Assembly: GCA_015059925.1 (NCBI GenBank)
Contig: SUZL01000010.1
Coordinates: forward strand, 24,536-88,535
From: Rikenellaceae bacterium
Lineage (GTDB): Bacteria; Bacteroidota; Bacteroidia; Bacteroidales; Rikenellaceae
Length of the DNA stretch: 64,000 nucleotides
Direction of reading: 5' to 3'
Shown here: piece after piece, positions 9,554-19,251 of the stretch
How the letters are laid out: every line of letters starts with the position of its first letter
Numbering within the stretch: position 1 is the stretch's first letter
Notes under the pieces: model-generated
Databases searched by the model: none
What the model saw: the letters and a program-made list of their open reading frames with translations, nothing else
What the model was told of the DNA's origin: nothing
Translations under genes and position numbers: made by a program

Positions 9554-9585
9554 GGCCTTTTGGTCGGATGGCCCCCGAAAAGGCC
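9554..9585 (+). promoter_or_regulatory. Stem-loop in the pckA leader
   Basis: GGCCTTTT and AAAAGGCC form a perfect 8-bp stem; an inner TCGG/CCGA can extend it. It lies within the presumed 5' untranslated region about 60 bases before the start codon. There is no T-run, so it is not a simple terminator; a stability or regulatory role is a guess. Confidence 0.4.
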
Positions 9586-9645
9586 GCATCGAGCAAACGA
9601 AGAAGGATAAAAGAAGTAGTTTAACTAAATACAAATTTACAAATT

Positions 9646-11253
9646 ATGGCTAAAATTGATTTGACTAAGTACGGTATCACCGGTACTACCGAGGTGGTTT
9701 ACAACCCCTCTTACGATGAGTTGTTCCGCGAGGAGACTAAGCCCGGCTTGACCGGTTTTGACAAGGGTGTAGTAACCGAGATGGGTGCCGTTAACGTAAT
9801 GACTGGTGTTTACACCGGCCGTTCACCCAAGGATAAGTTCTTCGTAATGGACGAGACCTCTAAGGATACCATCTGGTGGACCTCTGAGGAGTACAAGAAC
9901 GACAACAAGCCCGTTACTCAGGAGGCTTGGGCTGAGTTGAAGGCTCTGGCTTCTAAGGAGCTCTCTAACAAGAAGCTCTACGTTGTAGATACTTTCTGCG
10001 GTGCTAACGAGAACTCTCGTCTTAAGATCCGCTTCATTATGGAGGTTGCTTGGCAGGCTCACTTCGTTAAGAATATGTTCATCCGTCCTACCGACGCTGA
10101 GTTGGAGGTTTACGGCGAGCCCGATTTCGTAGTATTGAACGCATCGAAGGCTAAGGTTGAGAACTACAAGGAGCTCGGTCTGAACTCTGAGACCGCTGTT
10201 GTGTTCAACCTCACCGAGAAGATGCAGGTTATCATCAACACTTGGTATGGTGGTGAGATGAAGAAGGGTATGTTCTCTTATATGAACTACCTGCTTCCTT
10301 TGAAGGGCATCGCTTCAATGCACTGCTCTGCTAACACCAACGAGAAGGGCGAGACCGCTATCTTCTTCGGTCTGTCTGGTACCGGTAAGACTACCCTTTC
10401 GACCGATCCTAAGCGTCAGCTGATCGGTGATGACGAGCACGGTTGGGACGACGAGGGCGTATTCAACTTCGAGGGTGGTTGCTATGCAAAGGTTATCAAC
10501 CTCTCTAAGGAGAACGAGCCCGACATCTGGAACGCTATCCGTCGCAACGCTCTGTTGGAGAACGTAACCGTTGATGAGGCTACCGGCAAGATCGACTTCG
10601 CTGATAAGTCAGTTACCGAGAACACTCGCGTATCTTACCCCATCTACCACATCGACAACATCGTTAAGGGTGTATCTAAGGCTCCCGCAGCAAAGAAGGT
10701 TATCTTCCTGTCAGCTGATGCATTCGGCGTACTGCCTCCCGTATCAATCCTGACTCCCGAGCAGACCAAGTACTACTTCCTCTCTGGTTTCACCGCTAAG
10801 TTGGCTGGTACCGAGCGTGGTATTACCGAGCCTACTCCTACCTTCTCAGCTTGCTTCGGTGCTGCATTCCTTTCATTGCACCCCACCAAGTACGGTGAGG
10901 AGTTGGTGAAGAAGATGGAGGCATCTGGCGCAACTGCTTACCTCGTGAATACTGGTTGGAACGGTACCGGCAAGCGTATCTCTATCAAGGATACTCGTGG
11001 TATCATCGACGCTATCCTCGATGGCTCAATCGACAAGGCTGAGACCAAGATGATTCCTATCTTCGATTTCAAGGTTCCCACCGCTCTTCCCGGTGTAGAT
11101 CCCGCTATCTTGGATCCCCGCGACACTTACGCTGACGCTGCTGAGTGGAACACCAAGGCCGAGGATTTGGCTTCACGCTTCATCAAGAACTTCGCTAAGT
11201 TCACCGGTAACGACGAGGGTAAGTCACTCGTAGCTGCTGGTCCCCAGTTGTAA
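9646..11253 (+). CDS. pckA: Phosphoenolpyruvate carboxykinase (ATP)
   Basis: A 535-residue ATP-type PEP carboxykinase that interconverts oxaloacetate and PEP at the gluconeogenic/anaplerotic node; in gut Bacteroidales it normally runs towards oxaloacetate in the fumarate pathway. Seen: Y-T-G-R-S-P-K-D-K (56-64, substrate-binding Arg), the kinase P-loop G-L-S-G-T-G-K-T-T (242-250), the metal motif I-G-D-D-E-H-G-W-D (260-268), and [11 protein letters not shown] further on. The codon choice (GCT, AAG, GGT, CGT preferred) differs from most neighbours and resembles rpsA and pnp in this window, which suggests high expression. It is monocistronic, with its own promoter, leader stem-loop and terminator. 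Confidence 0.97.
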   Translation: MAKIDLTKYGITGTTEVVYNPSYDELFREETKPGLTGFDKGVVTEMGAVNVMTGVYTGRSPKDKFFVMDETSKDTIWWTSEEYKNDNKPVTQEAWAELKALASKELSNKKLYVVDTFCGANENSRLKIRFIMEVAWQAHFVKNMFIRPTDAELEVYGEPDFVVLNASKAKVENYKELGLNSETAVVFNLTEKMQVIINTWYGGEMKKGMFSYMNYLLPLKGIASMHCSANTNEKGETAIFFGLSGTGKTTLSTDPKRQLIGDDEHGWDDEGVFNFEGGCYAKVINLSKENEPDIWNAIRRNALLENVTVDEATGKIDFADKSVTENTRVSYPIYHIDNIVKGVSKAPAAKKVIFLSADAFGVLPPVSILTPEQTKYYFLSGFTAKLAGTERGITEPTPTFSACFGAAFLSLHPTKYGEELVKKMEASGATAYLVNTGWNGTGKRISIKDTRGIIDAILDGSIDKAETKMIPIFDFKVPTALPGVDPAILDPRDTYADAAEWNTKAEDLASRFIKNFAKFTGNDEGKSLVAAGPQL

Positions 11254-11275
11254 TCTAATTAAAAGATTATAATCC

Positions 11276-11306
11276 AAGAGGCTGCCCCTGTGGGGTGGCC
11301 TCTTTT
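11276..11306 (+). terminator. Intrinsic terminator of pckA
   Basis: Stem AAGAGGC-TGCCCC / GGGG-TG-GCCTCTT closed by a TGT loop and followed by TTTTT, 22 bases after the pckA stop. Confidence 0.85.
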
Positions 11307-11355
11307 TGTTGGGGGGGCATTTTTTTGAACTGTAAAGAGATTTTGGCGTAAAAAT

Positions 11356-11385
11356 TTTGACGTTCCTACGGTTTTCGTATATTTG
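11356..11385 (+). promoter_or_regulatory. Promoter for the CotH lipoprotein gene
   Basis: TTTG (11356-11359), an 18-base spacer and TATATTTG (11378-11385): one of the cleanest Bacteroidetes promoters here. The ATG follows about 35 bases downstream. Confidence 0.75.
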
Positions 11386-11419
11386 TAAAAAGTACCAAAT
11401 ACCAAATTACCAAAACACT

Positions 11420-13234
11420 ATGAAACATCTCTTTTACACCCTTGCCGCCACATTGGCAATCGTTCTCGCTATGGCATCGTGCGATAAAAGCGACGAAATA
11501 ATCATCCCCACGCCTACACCCGACAATCCCGATACTCCGTCGGCCGAGGCCGTAATCATCGAGGCTGGCGCTGACGGCTCACTCGGCGGAGTGCTTATCG
11601 GCACGCGCTACTCGGTGGATTACTCCACGGGCGAGCGCTCGGAGACGGTCAATACGAAACAGAGTGTCTTCGACCGCAACTTTGACACCTTCTTCGCCTC
11701 TAACCAGCGTTCGGGAACGTGGGTAGGTCTTGACTTGGGCGAGAAGCACGTCATCACCAAGATCGGCTACTCTCCCCGCATCGGCCAAGCCGGCCGCGTA
11801 CAGCTGGCCGTCATCGAGGGCGCTAACGAAGCCGACTTCAGCGACGCTATGCCCATCTATCTGATTCCCGAGCCGGGCGTTGAGCGCGAGATGAACTACG
11901 CCGAGATCAACTGCTCGCGTGGCTTCCGCTACGTTCGCTATATGACACCGTACAATGTCCGCTGCAACCTCGCCGAGCTGGCATTCTACGGCACGAAGGG
12001 CGAGGGCGACGACTCGAAACTCTACCAGATTACGAACCTTCCGCTCGTAGTGATCAACACCGCAGGCAATGCCGAGATCGAGTCGAAGGAGTATGAGATC
12101 ACCAGCACGGTCTATGTCATCGGCGAGGATGGCACCTATCTGCACACCGACCGTAAGACGGGCGTGCGCGGGCGAGGCAATGCCAGCTGGAACTTCCCCA
12201 AGAAACCCTACCGTCTGAAGTTCGACAAGAAGGTCAATCTGCTGGGCGCACCTGCCAAGGCGAAGAAGTGGACGCTGATCAACAACTACGGCGACAAGTC
12301 GCTATTGCGCAATATCTTGGCCTTCGAGATCAGCCGTCGCGTGGGACTCGAATACACACCCTTCTGCCAGCCCGTCGATGTAGTGCTCAATGGCGAGTAC
12401 CGCGGCTGCTACCAGCTCTGCGACCAGATTGAGGTCGATAAGGGGCGTGTCGATATTACCGAGATGGAACCGAGCGACAATGCTGACGAGGCGCTGTCGG
12501 GTGGCTACCTGATCGAGATTGACGCCTATGCCGAGAGCGAGATCTCGTACTTCTGGTCGAAGCGTGGCATCCCCGTTACGATCAAGTCGCCCGACGATGA
12601 CGAGATCACCGAGCGTCAGGCCGACTACATCAAGGATTACTTCAACCGTATGGAGCAGTCGGTATTCGGCACACCTGCCGATAGAGACGACTTCACCAAA
12701 TTCCTCGATCTGGACAGCTTCCTGCGCCACTTCATCGTGGGCGAGCTGAGCGGCAACACCGACACCTATTGGAGCGTGTATATGAGTAAGGATCGCGGCA
12801 GCGACCAATTCAAGACGGGCCCCGTATGGGACTTCGACATTGCATTCGACAACGACATCCGCACCTATCCCGTAAATGGCAAATCGGACTTTGTCTATAC
12901 CGTTGGCTCTGCGGCGGGTGGCGATGTGATGAAGAATTTTGTCAATCAGATTATCAAGAACAACAAGCCCGCGCGCGAGCGCCTCGAGGAGCTATGGAGC
13001 GAGATGCGCGCGAGTGGCCAGATCAGTGTCGAGTCGCTCACAGAGTATATCAACCAGACTGCCCAGATGCTTCAGGCATCGCAGCGACTGAACTTCCTGC
13101 GCTGGCCCATCCTCGACCAGATGGTACACGAGAATCCGCAGGCGCTGGGGTCTTTCAACGCCGAGGTCGGCACCGTGCGCTCATTCATCAAGGGACGTAT
13201 TCCGTTTATGGATCAGCGAATTATATCGGAGTAA
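11420..13234 (+). CDS. CotH kinase-family lipoprotein with discoidin-like N-terminal domain
   Basis: The start is set at the ATG at 11420, because MKHLFYTL followed by a hydrophobic stretch and the lipobox M-A-S-C makes a typical lipoprotein signal; an upstream in-frame extension has no such sense. The mature protein (about 604 residues with signal) has a spacer rich in Pro/Asp/Thr, then a beta-sandwich that looks like an F5/8 type C or galactose-binding domain (about 60-190; D-R-N-F-D-T-F-F and T-W-V-G-L-D-L-G). A CotH domain follows: R-G-R-G-N-A-S-W, Y-R-L-K-F-D-K-K and K-W-T-L-I-N-N-Y-G-D-K-S. CotH of Bacillus spores is an atypical protein kinase; whether secreted Bacteroidetes members phosphorylate anything is unproven. 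Monocistronic, own promoter, terminator shared with the facing gene. Confidence 0.85.
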   Translation: MKHLFYTLAATLAIVLAMASCDKSDEIIIPTPTPDNPDTPSAEAVIIEAGADGSLGGVLIGTRYSVDYSTGERSETVNTKQSVFDRNFDTFFASNQRSGTWVGLDLGEKHVITKIGYSPRIGQAGRVQLAVIEGANEADFSDAMPIYLIPEPGVEREMNYAEINCSRGFRYVRYMTPYNVRCNLAELAFYGTKGEGDDSKLYQITNLPLVVINTAGNAEIESKEYEITSTVYVIGEDGTYLHTDRKTGVRGRGNASWNFPKKPYRLKFDKKVNLLGAPAKAKKWTLINNYGDKSLLRNILAFEISRRVGLEYTPFCQPVDVVLNGEYRGCYQLCDQIEVDKGRVDITEMEPSDNADEALSGGYLIEIDAYAESEISYFWSKRGIPVTIKSPDDDEITERQADYIKDYFNRMEQSVFGTPADRDDFTKFLDLDSFLRHFIVGELSGNTDTYWSVYMSKDRGSDQFKTGPVWDFDIAFDNDIRTYPVNGKSDFVYTVGSAAGGDVMKNFVNQIIKNNKPARERLEELWSEMRASGQISVESLTEYINQTAQMLQASQRLNFLRWPILDQMVHENPQALGSFNAEVGTVRSFIKGRIPFMDQRIISE

Positions 13235-13236
13235 AC

Positions 13237-13271
13237 AAAAAGTCTGTCAGCTTTCGCCGACAGACTTTTTT
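13237..13271. terminator. Bidirectional terminator between cotH and the araC operon
   Basis: AAAAAGTCTGTC and GACAGACTTTTTT form a 12-bp stem around a 10-base loop, with A-run left and T-run right, so it can end transcription from both sides. It begins two bases after the cotH stop. Confidence 0.85.
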
Positions 13272-13289
13272 ATTAAATTCCCCTCCCAT

Positions 13290-13411
13290 AAAATTGCATA
13301 ACAAGAGCTATTTTGAGACTGGTCGCCGACCGAAAGTCCGCAGCATACTTGGGCGTATGTGAGGAACTTGAGTAGGGGCCAGACGCCAAAAGAGCCTTGT
13401 TTGGCAATTTT
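13290..13411 (-). repeat. Dispersed 3'-UTR stem-loop element, copy A
   Basis: Ends AAAATTGCATAACAAG and CTTGTTTGGCAATTTT are near-perfect inverted repeats. Inside are a second helix (ATTTTG...CAAAAG, ACTGG...CCAG) and an apical hairpin CATAC-TTGGGC-GTATG flanked by CCGCAG and TGAGG. The right end touches the TAA stop of the minus-strand AraC gene. Similar elements occur near 35.8, 40.4, 45.1 and 63.8 kb. Confidence 0.8.
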
Positions 13412-14315
13412 ATCCCAATGCCTTGTAGCGCGAGGGCGATACCCCCGTTCGCTGCTTGAAATATTTTCCGAAGAATGACTGCGACACGAAATTGAGTCGC
13501 TCCGAGACCTCCAAAATGCTCAATCCGGGCTGGGCAAGCAGCTCCTTAGCCTTGCCGATTACGGCATCGTCGATAATCTTCGAGGCGTTGCGACCTGTCT
13601 GCTTTTTGCACACCAGCGAGAGGTACTTGGGCGTGATGCCCAACTTCGAGGCGTAGTACTCGACGCTTCGCTCCTGATGGCACGAGCGCACCAATTCCGA
13701 TGCAAACTGACGTATCAACTCGCCAGCACGAGAGAGAGTATCCGAGCCCGACATCGCCGACAAAGAGTAGTTGCCGATTATGGCAGCCAACATATAGTAA
13801 AGGGTATTGGCAAGCGACGAGAGAATCTTCTCGCCATAGATTCCATCGACACTACTCATACGCCCCACAAGAGCCGCTATGGCGTGCAGGCGCGTGGTAT
13901 CCTCCACACGAAGCTCAATGCAGGGCTTAGCTCCGACCATAATATCGGACATCAGTTTATCCGCCGCATCGTGATTTACCGAGCTAATGAATGCCTCCGA
14001 GAAATGGATAAGATAACCCATCGCAGCCTTGCTGGACTTGAATGCCCCAACTGCCGAGTCGCCGCGCAGGATGAGCAATGAGTTGGGACGCAATTCGTAA
14101 TTACGCCCGTTGATCGTACTCTTGGCCGTGCCACTCACCACAATCAAGACCACCATCCCATCAATGCCATTCTCAACGCTCTCCAACTCCTGCAATCGCA
14201 GCAGTGGCGTAAGCCTAAAATTCTGCGAGAGGAAACCCTCCTCCGAGAGTGTCTTTTTAATTTTAGTTACCGAAACGCAGCTCACTTCCTCACTACTCTT
14301 TCTCTTACTCTGCAT
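13410..14315 (-). CDS. AraC family transcriptional regulator
   Basis: About 301 residues. The N-terminal half is a cupin-like sensing domain (I-V-V-S-G-T-A-K-S-T-I-N-G-R-N-Y-E-L-R-P). The C-terminal 100 residues are a double helix-turn-helix AraC domain: Y-A-S-K-L-G-I-T-P-K-Y-L-S-L-V-C-K-K and I-L-E-V-S-E-R-L-N-F-V-S-Q-S-F-F-G-K-Y-F, ending G-V-S-P-S-R-Y. The ATG at 14315 is preferred; a GTG at 14339 that overlaps the stop of the lipid-kinase gene would add eight residues and allow translational coupling. It is last in the apbE, lipid kinase, araC order, and its stop abuts dispersed repeat copy A. The ligand and targets are unknown. Confidence 0.85.
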   Translation of the reverse strand: MQSKRKSSEEVSCVSVTKIKKTLSEEGFLSQNFRLTPLLRLQELESVENGIDGMVVLIVVSGTAKSTINGRNYELRPNSLLILRGDSAVGAFKSSKAAMGYLIHFSEAFISSVNHDAADKLMSDIMVGAKPCIELRVEDTTRLHAIAALVGRMSSVDGIYGEKILSSLANTLYYMLAAIIGNYSLSAMSGSDTLSRAGELIRQFASELVRSCHQERSVEYYASKLGITPKYLSLVCKKQTGRNASKIIDDAVIGKAKELLAQPGLSILEVSERLNFVSQSFFGKYFKQRTGVSPSRYKALG

Positions 14316-14335
14316 ACCTGAAAAAACTTCGATTA

Positions 14336-15232
14336 TCACTGATTCTCACTCGGACACACGATGTTGAGCGCTCCCCTGAGGCAACACACCCTCATCGGGA
14401 AACGACCTCCGCTCTGTCCATCCACGTCGGTATCCTCGCTAACGGGCGTAACGAGCGTCAGTTCACTCGCCTGCAAGTACTTCACCGCCGTAGTCCTAAC
14501 TCCTAACACATACAACATCATATCCATAGCCGACTGCACCACAGTATCGCGCTTGCGCAGGAACAGGCAGTCGAACACGCCATCGCGCAGGCTCGAACGT
14601 CGCGCCAGCGGCACACGTCCCGCCGTCTCGCCATTGAGCACCAAACCCATCAAAGTCGGGTAGTAGAAGGCCTCGCCATCGGCCGTTATGGTGAGCGGAA
14701 TACCACGCACCTTCTTCAGCTCCTTCAGAGCCTCGATCATATAGGCCGCGCGCCCCATCAGGTGCTTCATCTCCTCGGGCGTATGCTGCGATGTTGTGGT
14801 AAAGATTCCAAAACTGAATATATTGACAAAATAGATCTCCTGCTTGTCGGCCCTATCGATAGACTCCACGCGGCCGCAATCGATAGGCTCCACCACGCCA
14901 TAAGCGATCTGGCGGGCCGCCTTCTTTAGATTGTTTGACATTCCCAACGCACCCGCAAAATCGTTGGCCGTACCCGCAGGCAGAATGCCGAGCGGGATGG
15001 AGAGCGAACGACGCATAAGGGCATTGACCACATAGTTGAGCGTACCATCACCTCCCGCCACAACGATCAGATCGACAGACTCATACCCCTCGATAGGGTT
15101 TCCGTCAAAACGTAGCGGCACGGGCCTCATATCGTAGCCAGCATCACGAAAGATGGCCACAACCTGTTCTATGTTGCGCCCGATCTTTCCACGTCCTGCC
15201 TGACTGTTATATAGCAAAATTGCTTGCTTCAT
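14336..15232 (-). CDS. Diacylglycerol kinase family lipid kinase (DagK/YegS type)
   Basis: 298 residues with the diacylglycerol/sphingosine kinase catalytic domain: N-S-Q-A-G-R-G-K near the N terminus, the nucleotide loop V-V-A-G-G-D-G-T-L-N (about 58-67) and L-G-I-L-P-A-G-T-A-N-D-F-A. The C-terminal half is the beta-sandwich typical of YegS/DgkB, with N-I-F-S-F-G-I-F-T-T, D-V-D-G-Q and G-G-R-F-P. Such soluble enzymes phosphorylate diacylglycerol or related lipids with ATP at the inner membrane. The gene follows apbE after 23 bases and overlaps the alternative GTG start of araC, so the three genes form one operon. The precise lipid substrate cannot be read from sequence. Confidence 0.88.
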   Translation of the reverse strand: MKQAILLYNSQAGRGKIGRNIEQVVAIFRDAGYDMRPVPLRFDGNPIEGYESVDLIVVAGGDGTLNYVVNALMRRSLSIPLGILPAGTANDFAGALGMSNNLKKAARQIAYGVVEPIDCGRVESIDRADKQEIYFVNIFSFGIFTTTSQHTPEEMKHLMGRAAYMIEALKELKKVRGIPLTITADGEAFYYPTLMGLVLNGETAGRVPLARRSSLRDGVFDCLFLRKRDTVVQSAMDMMLYVLGVRTTAVKYLQASELTLVTPVSEDTDVDGQSGGRFPMRVCCLRGALNIVCPSENQ

Positions 15233-15255
15233 AAATTTCGTTTTCTCCCCTAAAT

Positions 15256-16305
15256 CTACTCGATCACACGCAACCCCTCGACCTTGCCCAAGGCCGTCTC
15301 GAGACCCTTCGAGTAGTACATCTCATACTCATCTCTCTGGCCAGCGGTTATGAAAAAGACCATAACACCCTGCCCCGACAAACCACGCGCCACCTCGATG
15401 GCACGCTCCACACCCAACGCCATAAACATCGTACCGTAGGCATCGGCCTCGGCACACGTCGGGGCTATGACCGTCGCCGAAAGCATATTCGTTACGGCGC
15501 TTCGTCCCGTGCGCGGGTCTATCGTATGGGCGACCTTACGCCCCTCGGCGTCAAGATAGTATCGGCGGTAGTTTCCCGATGTTGCCATCGAGCAGTTGCT
15601 CAGCGAGATGACCTGCTCGATGAAGGCTCCGGGCGTGTCGTTTCCATCGAAGGGAGTCTCCACTCCCACGCGCCACGCGCCACCCTTTGGGTTCACGCCT
15701 CGGCAACGCACCTCGCCGCCAATATCGACCAAATAATCCTCCACACCCAACTGCTCCAGAGCCTCGGCCGCCATATCGACCACATAGCCTTTGGCAATGG
15801 AGTTGAAATCGATCTGCACACGCTCATCGGCCTTGCGCAGTCGGCCCTCCGAGATGGTGAGTTTATCGATGCCGACAAACTCCAATATCGAATCGACATT
15901 GACCTTCGCCTCACGATCCTTGCCTGCAAAGCCGTAGGCCGTAACCAGCGGAGCGACAGTAACATCGTATGCTCCCTCGCTCTGCTCGCTCACGCGGCGC
16001 GAGAGTCCCAGACAGTGGATGATATGCTCGTCCAGCTGATCCGTCTCATTGCGATTAAGGCGGCTGAGCAGCGAGTTTTCATCGAAGATTGACATCGACG
16101 CCTTGGAGGCGGAGTCGATCTGCATCATCATCGCATAGATCTCGGCCGATGGGCGGTCGGTACGGGCCTGCACCTGCATAAACGTGCCGAGCATCTGGCC
16201 CTCGACGCGGACATACTGCAGAGGCTTGTCAGCACATCCGACCAGCAGCAATGCCGCCGCAACGACAGCTAAAATATCGAGCAAAAAAAATCTACGCAAA
16301 CTCAT
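15256..16305 (-). CDS. apbE: FAD:protein FMN transferase ApbE (lipoprotein)
   Basis: The ATG at 16305 is chosen because MSLRRFFLLDILAVVAA followed by L-L-L-V-G-C is a lipoprotein signal; the longer frame to 16332 would bury it. About 349 residues. ApbE covalently attaches FMN from FAD to Thr residues of Nqr/Rnf-type subunits outside the cytoplasmic membrane. Motifs seen: G-Q-M-L-G-T-F-M-Q-V near the start, the Y-D-V-T-V-A-P-L segment, D-F-N-S-I-A-K-G-Y-V-V-D, V-D-I-G-G-E-V-R and H-T-I-D-P-R-T-G, all typical of the family. The C-terminal A-D-A-Y-G-T-M-F-M-A-L-G is also conserved. It heads an operon with the lipid kinase and AraC genes; no Nqr/Rnf genes are in the window. Confidence 0.92.
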   Translation of the reverse strand: MSLRRFFLLDILAVVAAALLLVGCADKPLQYVRVEGQMLGTFMQVQARTDRPSAEIYAMMMQIDSASKASMSIFDENSLLSRLNRNETDQLDEHIIHCLGLSRRVSEQSEGAYDVTVAPLVTAYGFAGKDREAKVNVDSILEFVGIDKLTISEGRLRKADERVQIDFNSIAKGYVVDMAAEALEQLGVEDYLVDIGGEVRCRGVNPKGGAWRVGVETPFDGNDTPGAFIEQVISLSNCSMATSGNYRRYYLDAEGRKVAHTIDPRTGRSAVTNMLSATVIAPTCAEADAYGTMFMALGVERAIEVARGLSGQGVMVFFITAGQRDEYEMYYSKGLETALGKVEGLRVIE

Positions 16306-16370
16306 AAAAAGGTGCACCTTACGACTACCCAAAATGACTTTTCGGCAGACTAAAATGGCACATTACTTCG

Positions 16371-16378
16371 CAAATATA
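16371..16378 (-). promoter_or_regulatory. -7 box upstream of apbE
   Basis: Minus-strand TATATTTG, 66 bases before the apbE ATG. No clear -33 box was found at normal spacing. Confidence 0.45.
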
Positions 16379-16461
16379 CATAAATTTACAAAAAAAAGAA
16401 CACCTCGCGACCAAAGAGACATATAATACTGTGAAAAAATATGGTTTTTGGCCCAAAAATA

Positions 16462-16493
16462 TTTGGCTCTTAACTAAATTCGGAGTATTTTTG
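16462..16493 (+). promoter_or_regulatory. Promoter for rpsO
   Basis: TTTG (16462-16465), a 20-base spacer and TATTTTTG (16486-16493). Transcription would start near 16500, giving a leader of about 100 bases. Confidence 0.65.
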
Positions 16494-16600
16494 TGCCACG
16501 CTCCGGTGTTATCCATAGTAAGGAGGATGCATCGTGGAGTGCAACCAGGGTTTGGGAGGTTCCGGAAGGCGACGCTCAAGCCCATAAATCTTATTTTTTT
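16494..16600 (+). promoter_or_regulatory. Possible structured rpsO leader
   Basis: The roughly 100-base leader before the S15 gene is purine-rich and can fold: CCACG (16496-16500) pairs with CGTGG (16533-16537), and GGC (16567) with GCC downstream. S15 represses its own mRNA through leader structures in several phyla, so this is a reasonable candidate. The fold is inferred by eye only. Confidence 0.35.
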
Positions 16601-16873
16601 ATGGCTTATTTAACAGCAGAGAAAAAGCAAGAGCTTTTTGGTAAGTACGGCAAGTCTAACACCGACACTGGTTCTCCGGAGAGCCAGATCGCGTTGTTTT
16701 CGTACCGTATCAGCCACCTTACTGAGCACCTCAAGCAGAACAAGCACGACTTCGGTACCCAGCGCTCACTGTTGCGCTTGGTAGGTAAGCGTCGCAAGTT
16801 GCTTATGTACCTTAAGGAGGTTGATATCGAGCGCTACCGCGCAATCATCAAGACTCTTAACCTCCGTAAGTAA
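16601..16873 (+). CDS. rpsO: 30S ribosomal protein S15
   Basis: 90 residues starting at the ATG at 16601 ([10 protein letters not shown]); an in-frame GTG-type extension upstream lies in the leader and is not homologous. The S15 fold is recognisable by [32 protein letters not shown] and a C-terminal [13 protein letters not shown]15 binds 16S rRNA early in assembly of the small-subunit platform. It is followed by pnp, the classic rpsO-pnp arrangement, with a hairpin in between. Confidence 0.97.
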   Translation: MAYLTAEKKQELFGKYGKSNTDTGSPESQIALFSYRISHLTEHLKQNKHDFGTQRSLLRLVGKRRKLLMYLKEVDIERYRAIIKTLNLRK

Positions 16874-16888
16874 GAGACTGCGAGGTGA

Positions 16889-16926
16889 AAAAGGGCTGTT
16901 GGAGGCAAATAGAGCCGACAGCCCTT
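16889..16926 (+). terminator. Hairpin between rpsO and pnp
   Basis: AAGGGCTGT and ACAGCCCTT form a 9-bp stem with a long loop and a weak TTGTTT tail. It probably acts as a partial terminator or processing hairpin, as in other rpsO-pnp operons. Confidence 0.55.
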
Positions 16927-16962
16927 GTTTATGACAATTTTATTTGACGATTATAACAGATT

Positions 16963-19200
16963 ATGGAAGGAAAGAAGTTGTACAACGCTGTACAAAAGAC
17001 GATCACACTCGCTGACGGACGAGAGATTATGATCGAGACCGGCAAATTGGCCAAGCAGGCTGACGGCTCGGTTGTCGTTAAGATGGGCGACACAATGCTT
17101 CTCGGTACCGTAGTGGCTGCCAAGGATGCAAAGGAGGGAACAGATTTTATGCCTCTTCAGGTGGAGTATAAGGAGAAGTTCGCATCGTGCGGACGCTTCC
17201 CCGGAGGCTTTATGAAGCGCGAAGGCAAGGCAAGCGATGCCGAGGTGCTGGTGGCTCGATTGATCGACCGCGCACTTCGTCCGCTCTTCCCCTCGGACTA
17301 TCACGCTGACGTTTTCGTAACGGTTAATCTTATTTCGGCCGACAAGGATATCCAGCCCGATGCGCTGGCAGGTCTGGCCGCTTCGGCTGCTCTGGCCGTA
17401 TCGGACATCCCCTTCGGAGGTCCTATTTCGGAGGTTCGCGTAGCTCGCATTAACGGCGAGTACGTCATCAACCCCAATTTCTCACAGATGGCCGATGCCG
17501 ATTTGGACATTATGGTCGGCGGTACCATCGACAACATCCTGATGGTAGAGGGTGAGATGAACGAGGTGTCGGAGGAGGTTATGCTCGGCGCCATCAAGTT
17601 CGCTCACGAGGAGATCAAGAAGCACTGCGCCGTTCAGATCGAGCTCTCGAAGGAGCTGGGCAAGGACGTTAAGCGCACCTACTGCCACGAGACCAACGAT
17701 GAGGAGCTGCGTCAGCTGATCATCACCGAGCTCTACGACAAGGCTTACGCCATCGCTACCAGCGGTACGGCAAAGCACGAGCGCTCGGAGGCTTTCGAGG
17801 CTCTGGAGGCAGAGTTTGCAGCGCGTTACACCGAGGAGGAGCTCGAGGAGAAGGCTCCCCTGATCCACAAGTACTTCCACGACGATGTGCAGAAGAAGGC
17901 TATGCGCAATATGATCCTCGACGAGGGCAAGCGCCTCGACGGTCGTGCTACCGACGAGATCCGTCCCATCTGGTGCGAGGTAGGCTACCTGCCTGCAGCT
18001 CACGGTTCGGCTATCTTCACTCGTGGTGAGACTCAGTCGCTGACCACCGTTACGCTCGGTACGAAGCTCGACGAGAAGATGATCGACGAGGTATTGGTAC
18101 AGGGCTCTGAGAAGTTCACCCTGCACTACAACTTCCCTCCCTTCTCTACGGGTGAGGCTCGTCCCGCACGCGGCGTGAGCCGTCGTGAGATCGGTCACGG
18201 CCACTTGGCTTGGCGTGCGCTGAAGCCTATGATCCCCACTGGCGAGGCTATGCCCTATGCACTTCGCGTAGTATCGGATATTCTGGAGTCTAACGGCTCT
18301 TCATCAATGGCAACCGTATGTGCCGGTACGCTGGCGCTGATGGATGCTGGTGTTAAGATCAAGAAGCCCGTATCGGGTATCGCAATGGGCCTTATCTCTG
18401 ACTCTGCAACGGGCCGCTGGGCCGTTCTGTCGGACATCTTGGGTGATGAGGATCACTTGGGCGATATGGACTTCAAGGTTACGGGTACGGCCGACGGTAT
18501 CACCGCAACGCAGATGGATATCAAGGTTGACGGCCTCTCATACGAGGTTCTGGCAACCGCTCTGGAGCAGGCTCGCAAGGGTCGTATGCACATCTTGGGC
18601 AAGATCACCGAGACCATCGCCGAGCCTCGTGAGGACTACCGTCCATTCGTTCCCCGCATCGTGCAGATCCAGATCCCGAAGGACTTCATCGGTGCTGTTA
18701 TTGGCCCCGGTGGCAAGGTTATTCAGGAGATTCAGAAGACCACCAACACCACCATCACCATCACCGAGAATGATGAGTGCGGCGTAGTGGATATCTTCGG
18801 CGTAGATAAGGAGGCTCTGGATGGCGCACTCTCACGCATCAAGGCTATCGTTGCTGTTCCCGAGGTAGGTGAGGTTTACGATGGAACGATCAAGAGCATC
18901 GTGGCTTTCGGTGCTTTCGTTGAGATCCTGCCCGGCAAGGAGGCTCTGCTGCACATCTCGGAGATCGACTACAAGCGTTTCGAGACTATGGAGGAGACCG
19001 GTCTGAAGGAGGGCGACAAGATCGAGGTTAAGCTCATCGGTATGGATCCCAAGACCAACAAGTATAAGCTCTCTCACAAGGCTCTGATGCCCAAGCCCGA
19101 GGGTTGGGTTGAGCGTGAGCGCAAGCCCCGTCCGGAGGGAGGTCGTCCCCGTGGCGATCGCGGCGAGCGTCGCAGCTCAGACCGTCCCAAGCGTCAATAA
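16963..19200 (+). CDS. pnp: Polyribonucleotide nucleotidyltransferase (PNPase)
   Basis: 745 residues with the full PNPase order: first RNase PH domain (about 10-150, with [13 protein letters not shown]), an all-alpha linker, second RNase PH domain (about 325-560; [33 protein letters not shown]), KH domain ([11 protein letters not shown]) and S1 domain ([17 protein letters not shown]). The enzyme degrades RNA phosphorolytically from 3' ends. The last 35 residues form an Arg/Pro/Gly-rich basic tail ([10 protein letters not shown]) that may add RNA affinity. It lies downstream of rpsO. Confidence 0.97.
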   Translation: MEGKKLYNAVQKTITLADGREIMIETGKLAKQADGSVVVKMGDTMLLGTVVAAKDAKEGTDFMPLQVEYKEKFASCGRFPGGFMKREGKASDAEVLVARLIDRALRPLFPSDYHADVFVTVNLISADKDIQPDALAGLAASAALAVSDIPFGGPISEVRVARINGEYVINPNFSQMADADLDIMVGGTIDNILMVEGEMNEVSEEVMLGAIKFAHEEIKKHCAVQIELSKELGKDVKRTYCHETNDEELRQLIITELYDKAYAIATSGTAKHERSEAFEALEAEFAARYTEEELEEKAPLIHKYFHDDVQKKAMRNMILDEGKRLDGRATDEIRPIWCEVGYLPAAHGSAIFTRGETQSLTTVTLGTKLDEKMIDEVLVQGSEKFTLHYNFPPFSTGEARPARGVSRREIGHGHLAWRALKPMIPTGEAMPYALRVVSDILESNGSSSMATVCAGTLALMDAGVKIKKPVSGIAMGLISDSATGRWAVLSDILGDEDHLGDMDFKVTGTADGITATQMDIKVDGLSYEVLATALEQARKGRMHILGKITETIAEPREDYRPFVPRIVQIQIPKDFIGAVIGPGGKVIQEIQKTTNTTITITENDECGVVDIFGVDKEALDGALSRIKAIVAVPEVGEVYDGTIKSIVAFGAFVEILPGKEALLHISEIDYKRFETMEETGLKEGDKIEVKLIGMDPKTNKYKLSHKALMPKPEGWVERERKPRPEGGRPRGDRGERRSSDRPKRQ

Positions 19201-19251
19201 TATATTTAAGGAATACTTAAACTAAATGTATAATACTAATTACAAACTTTT

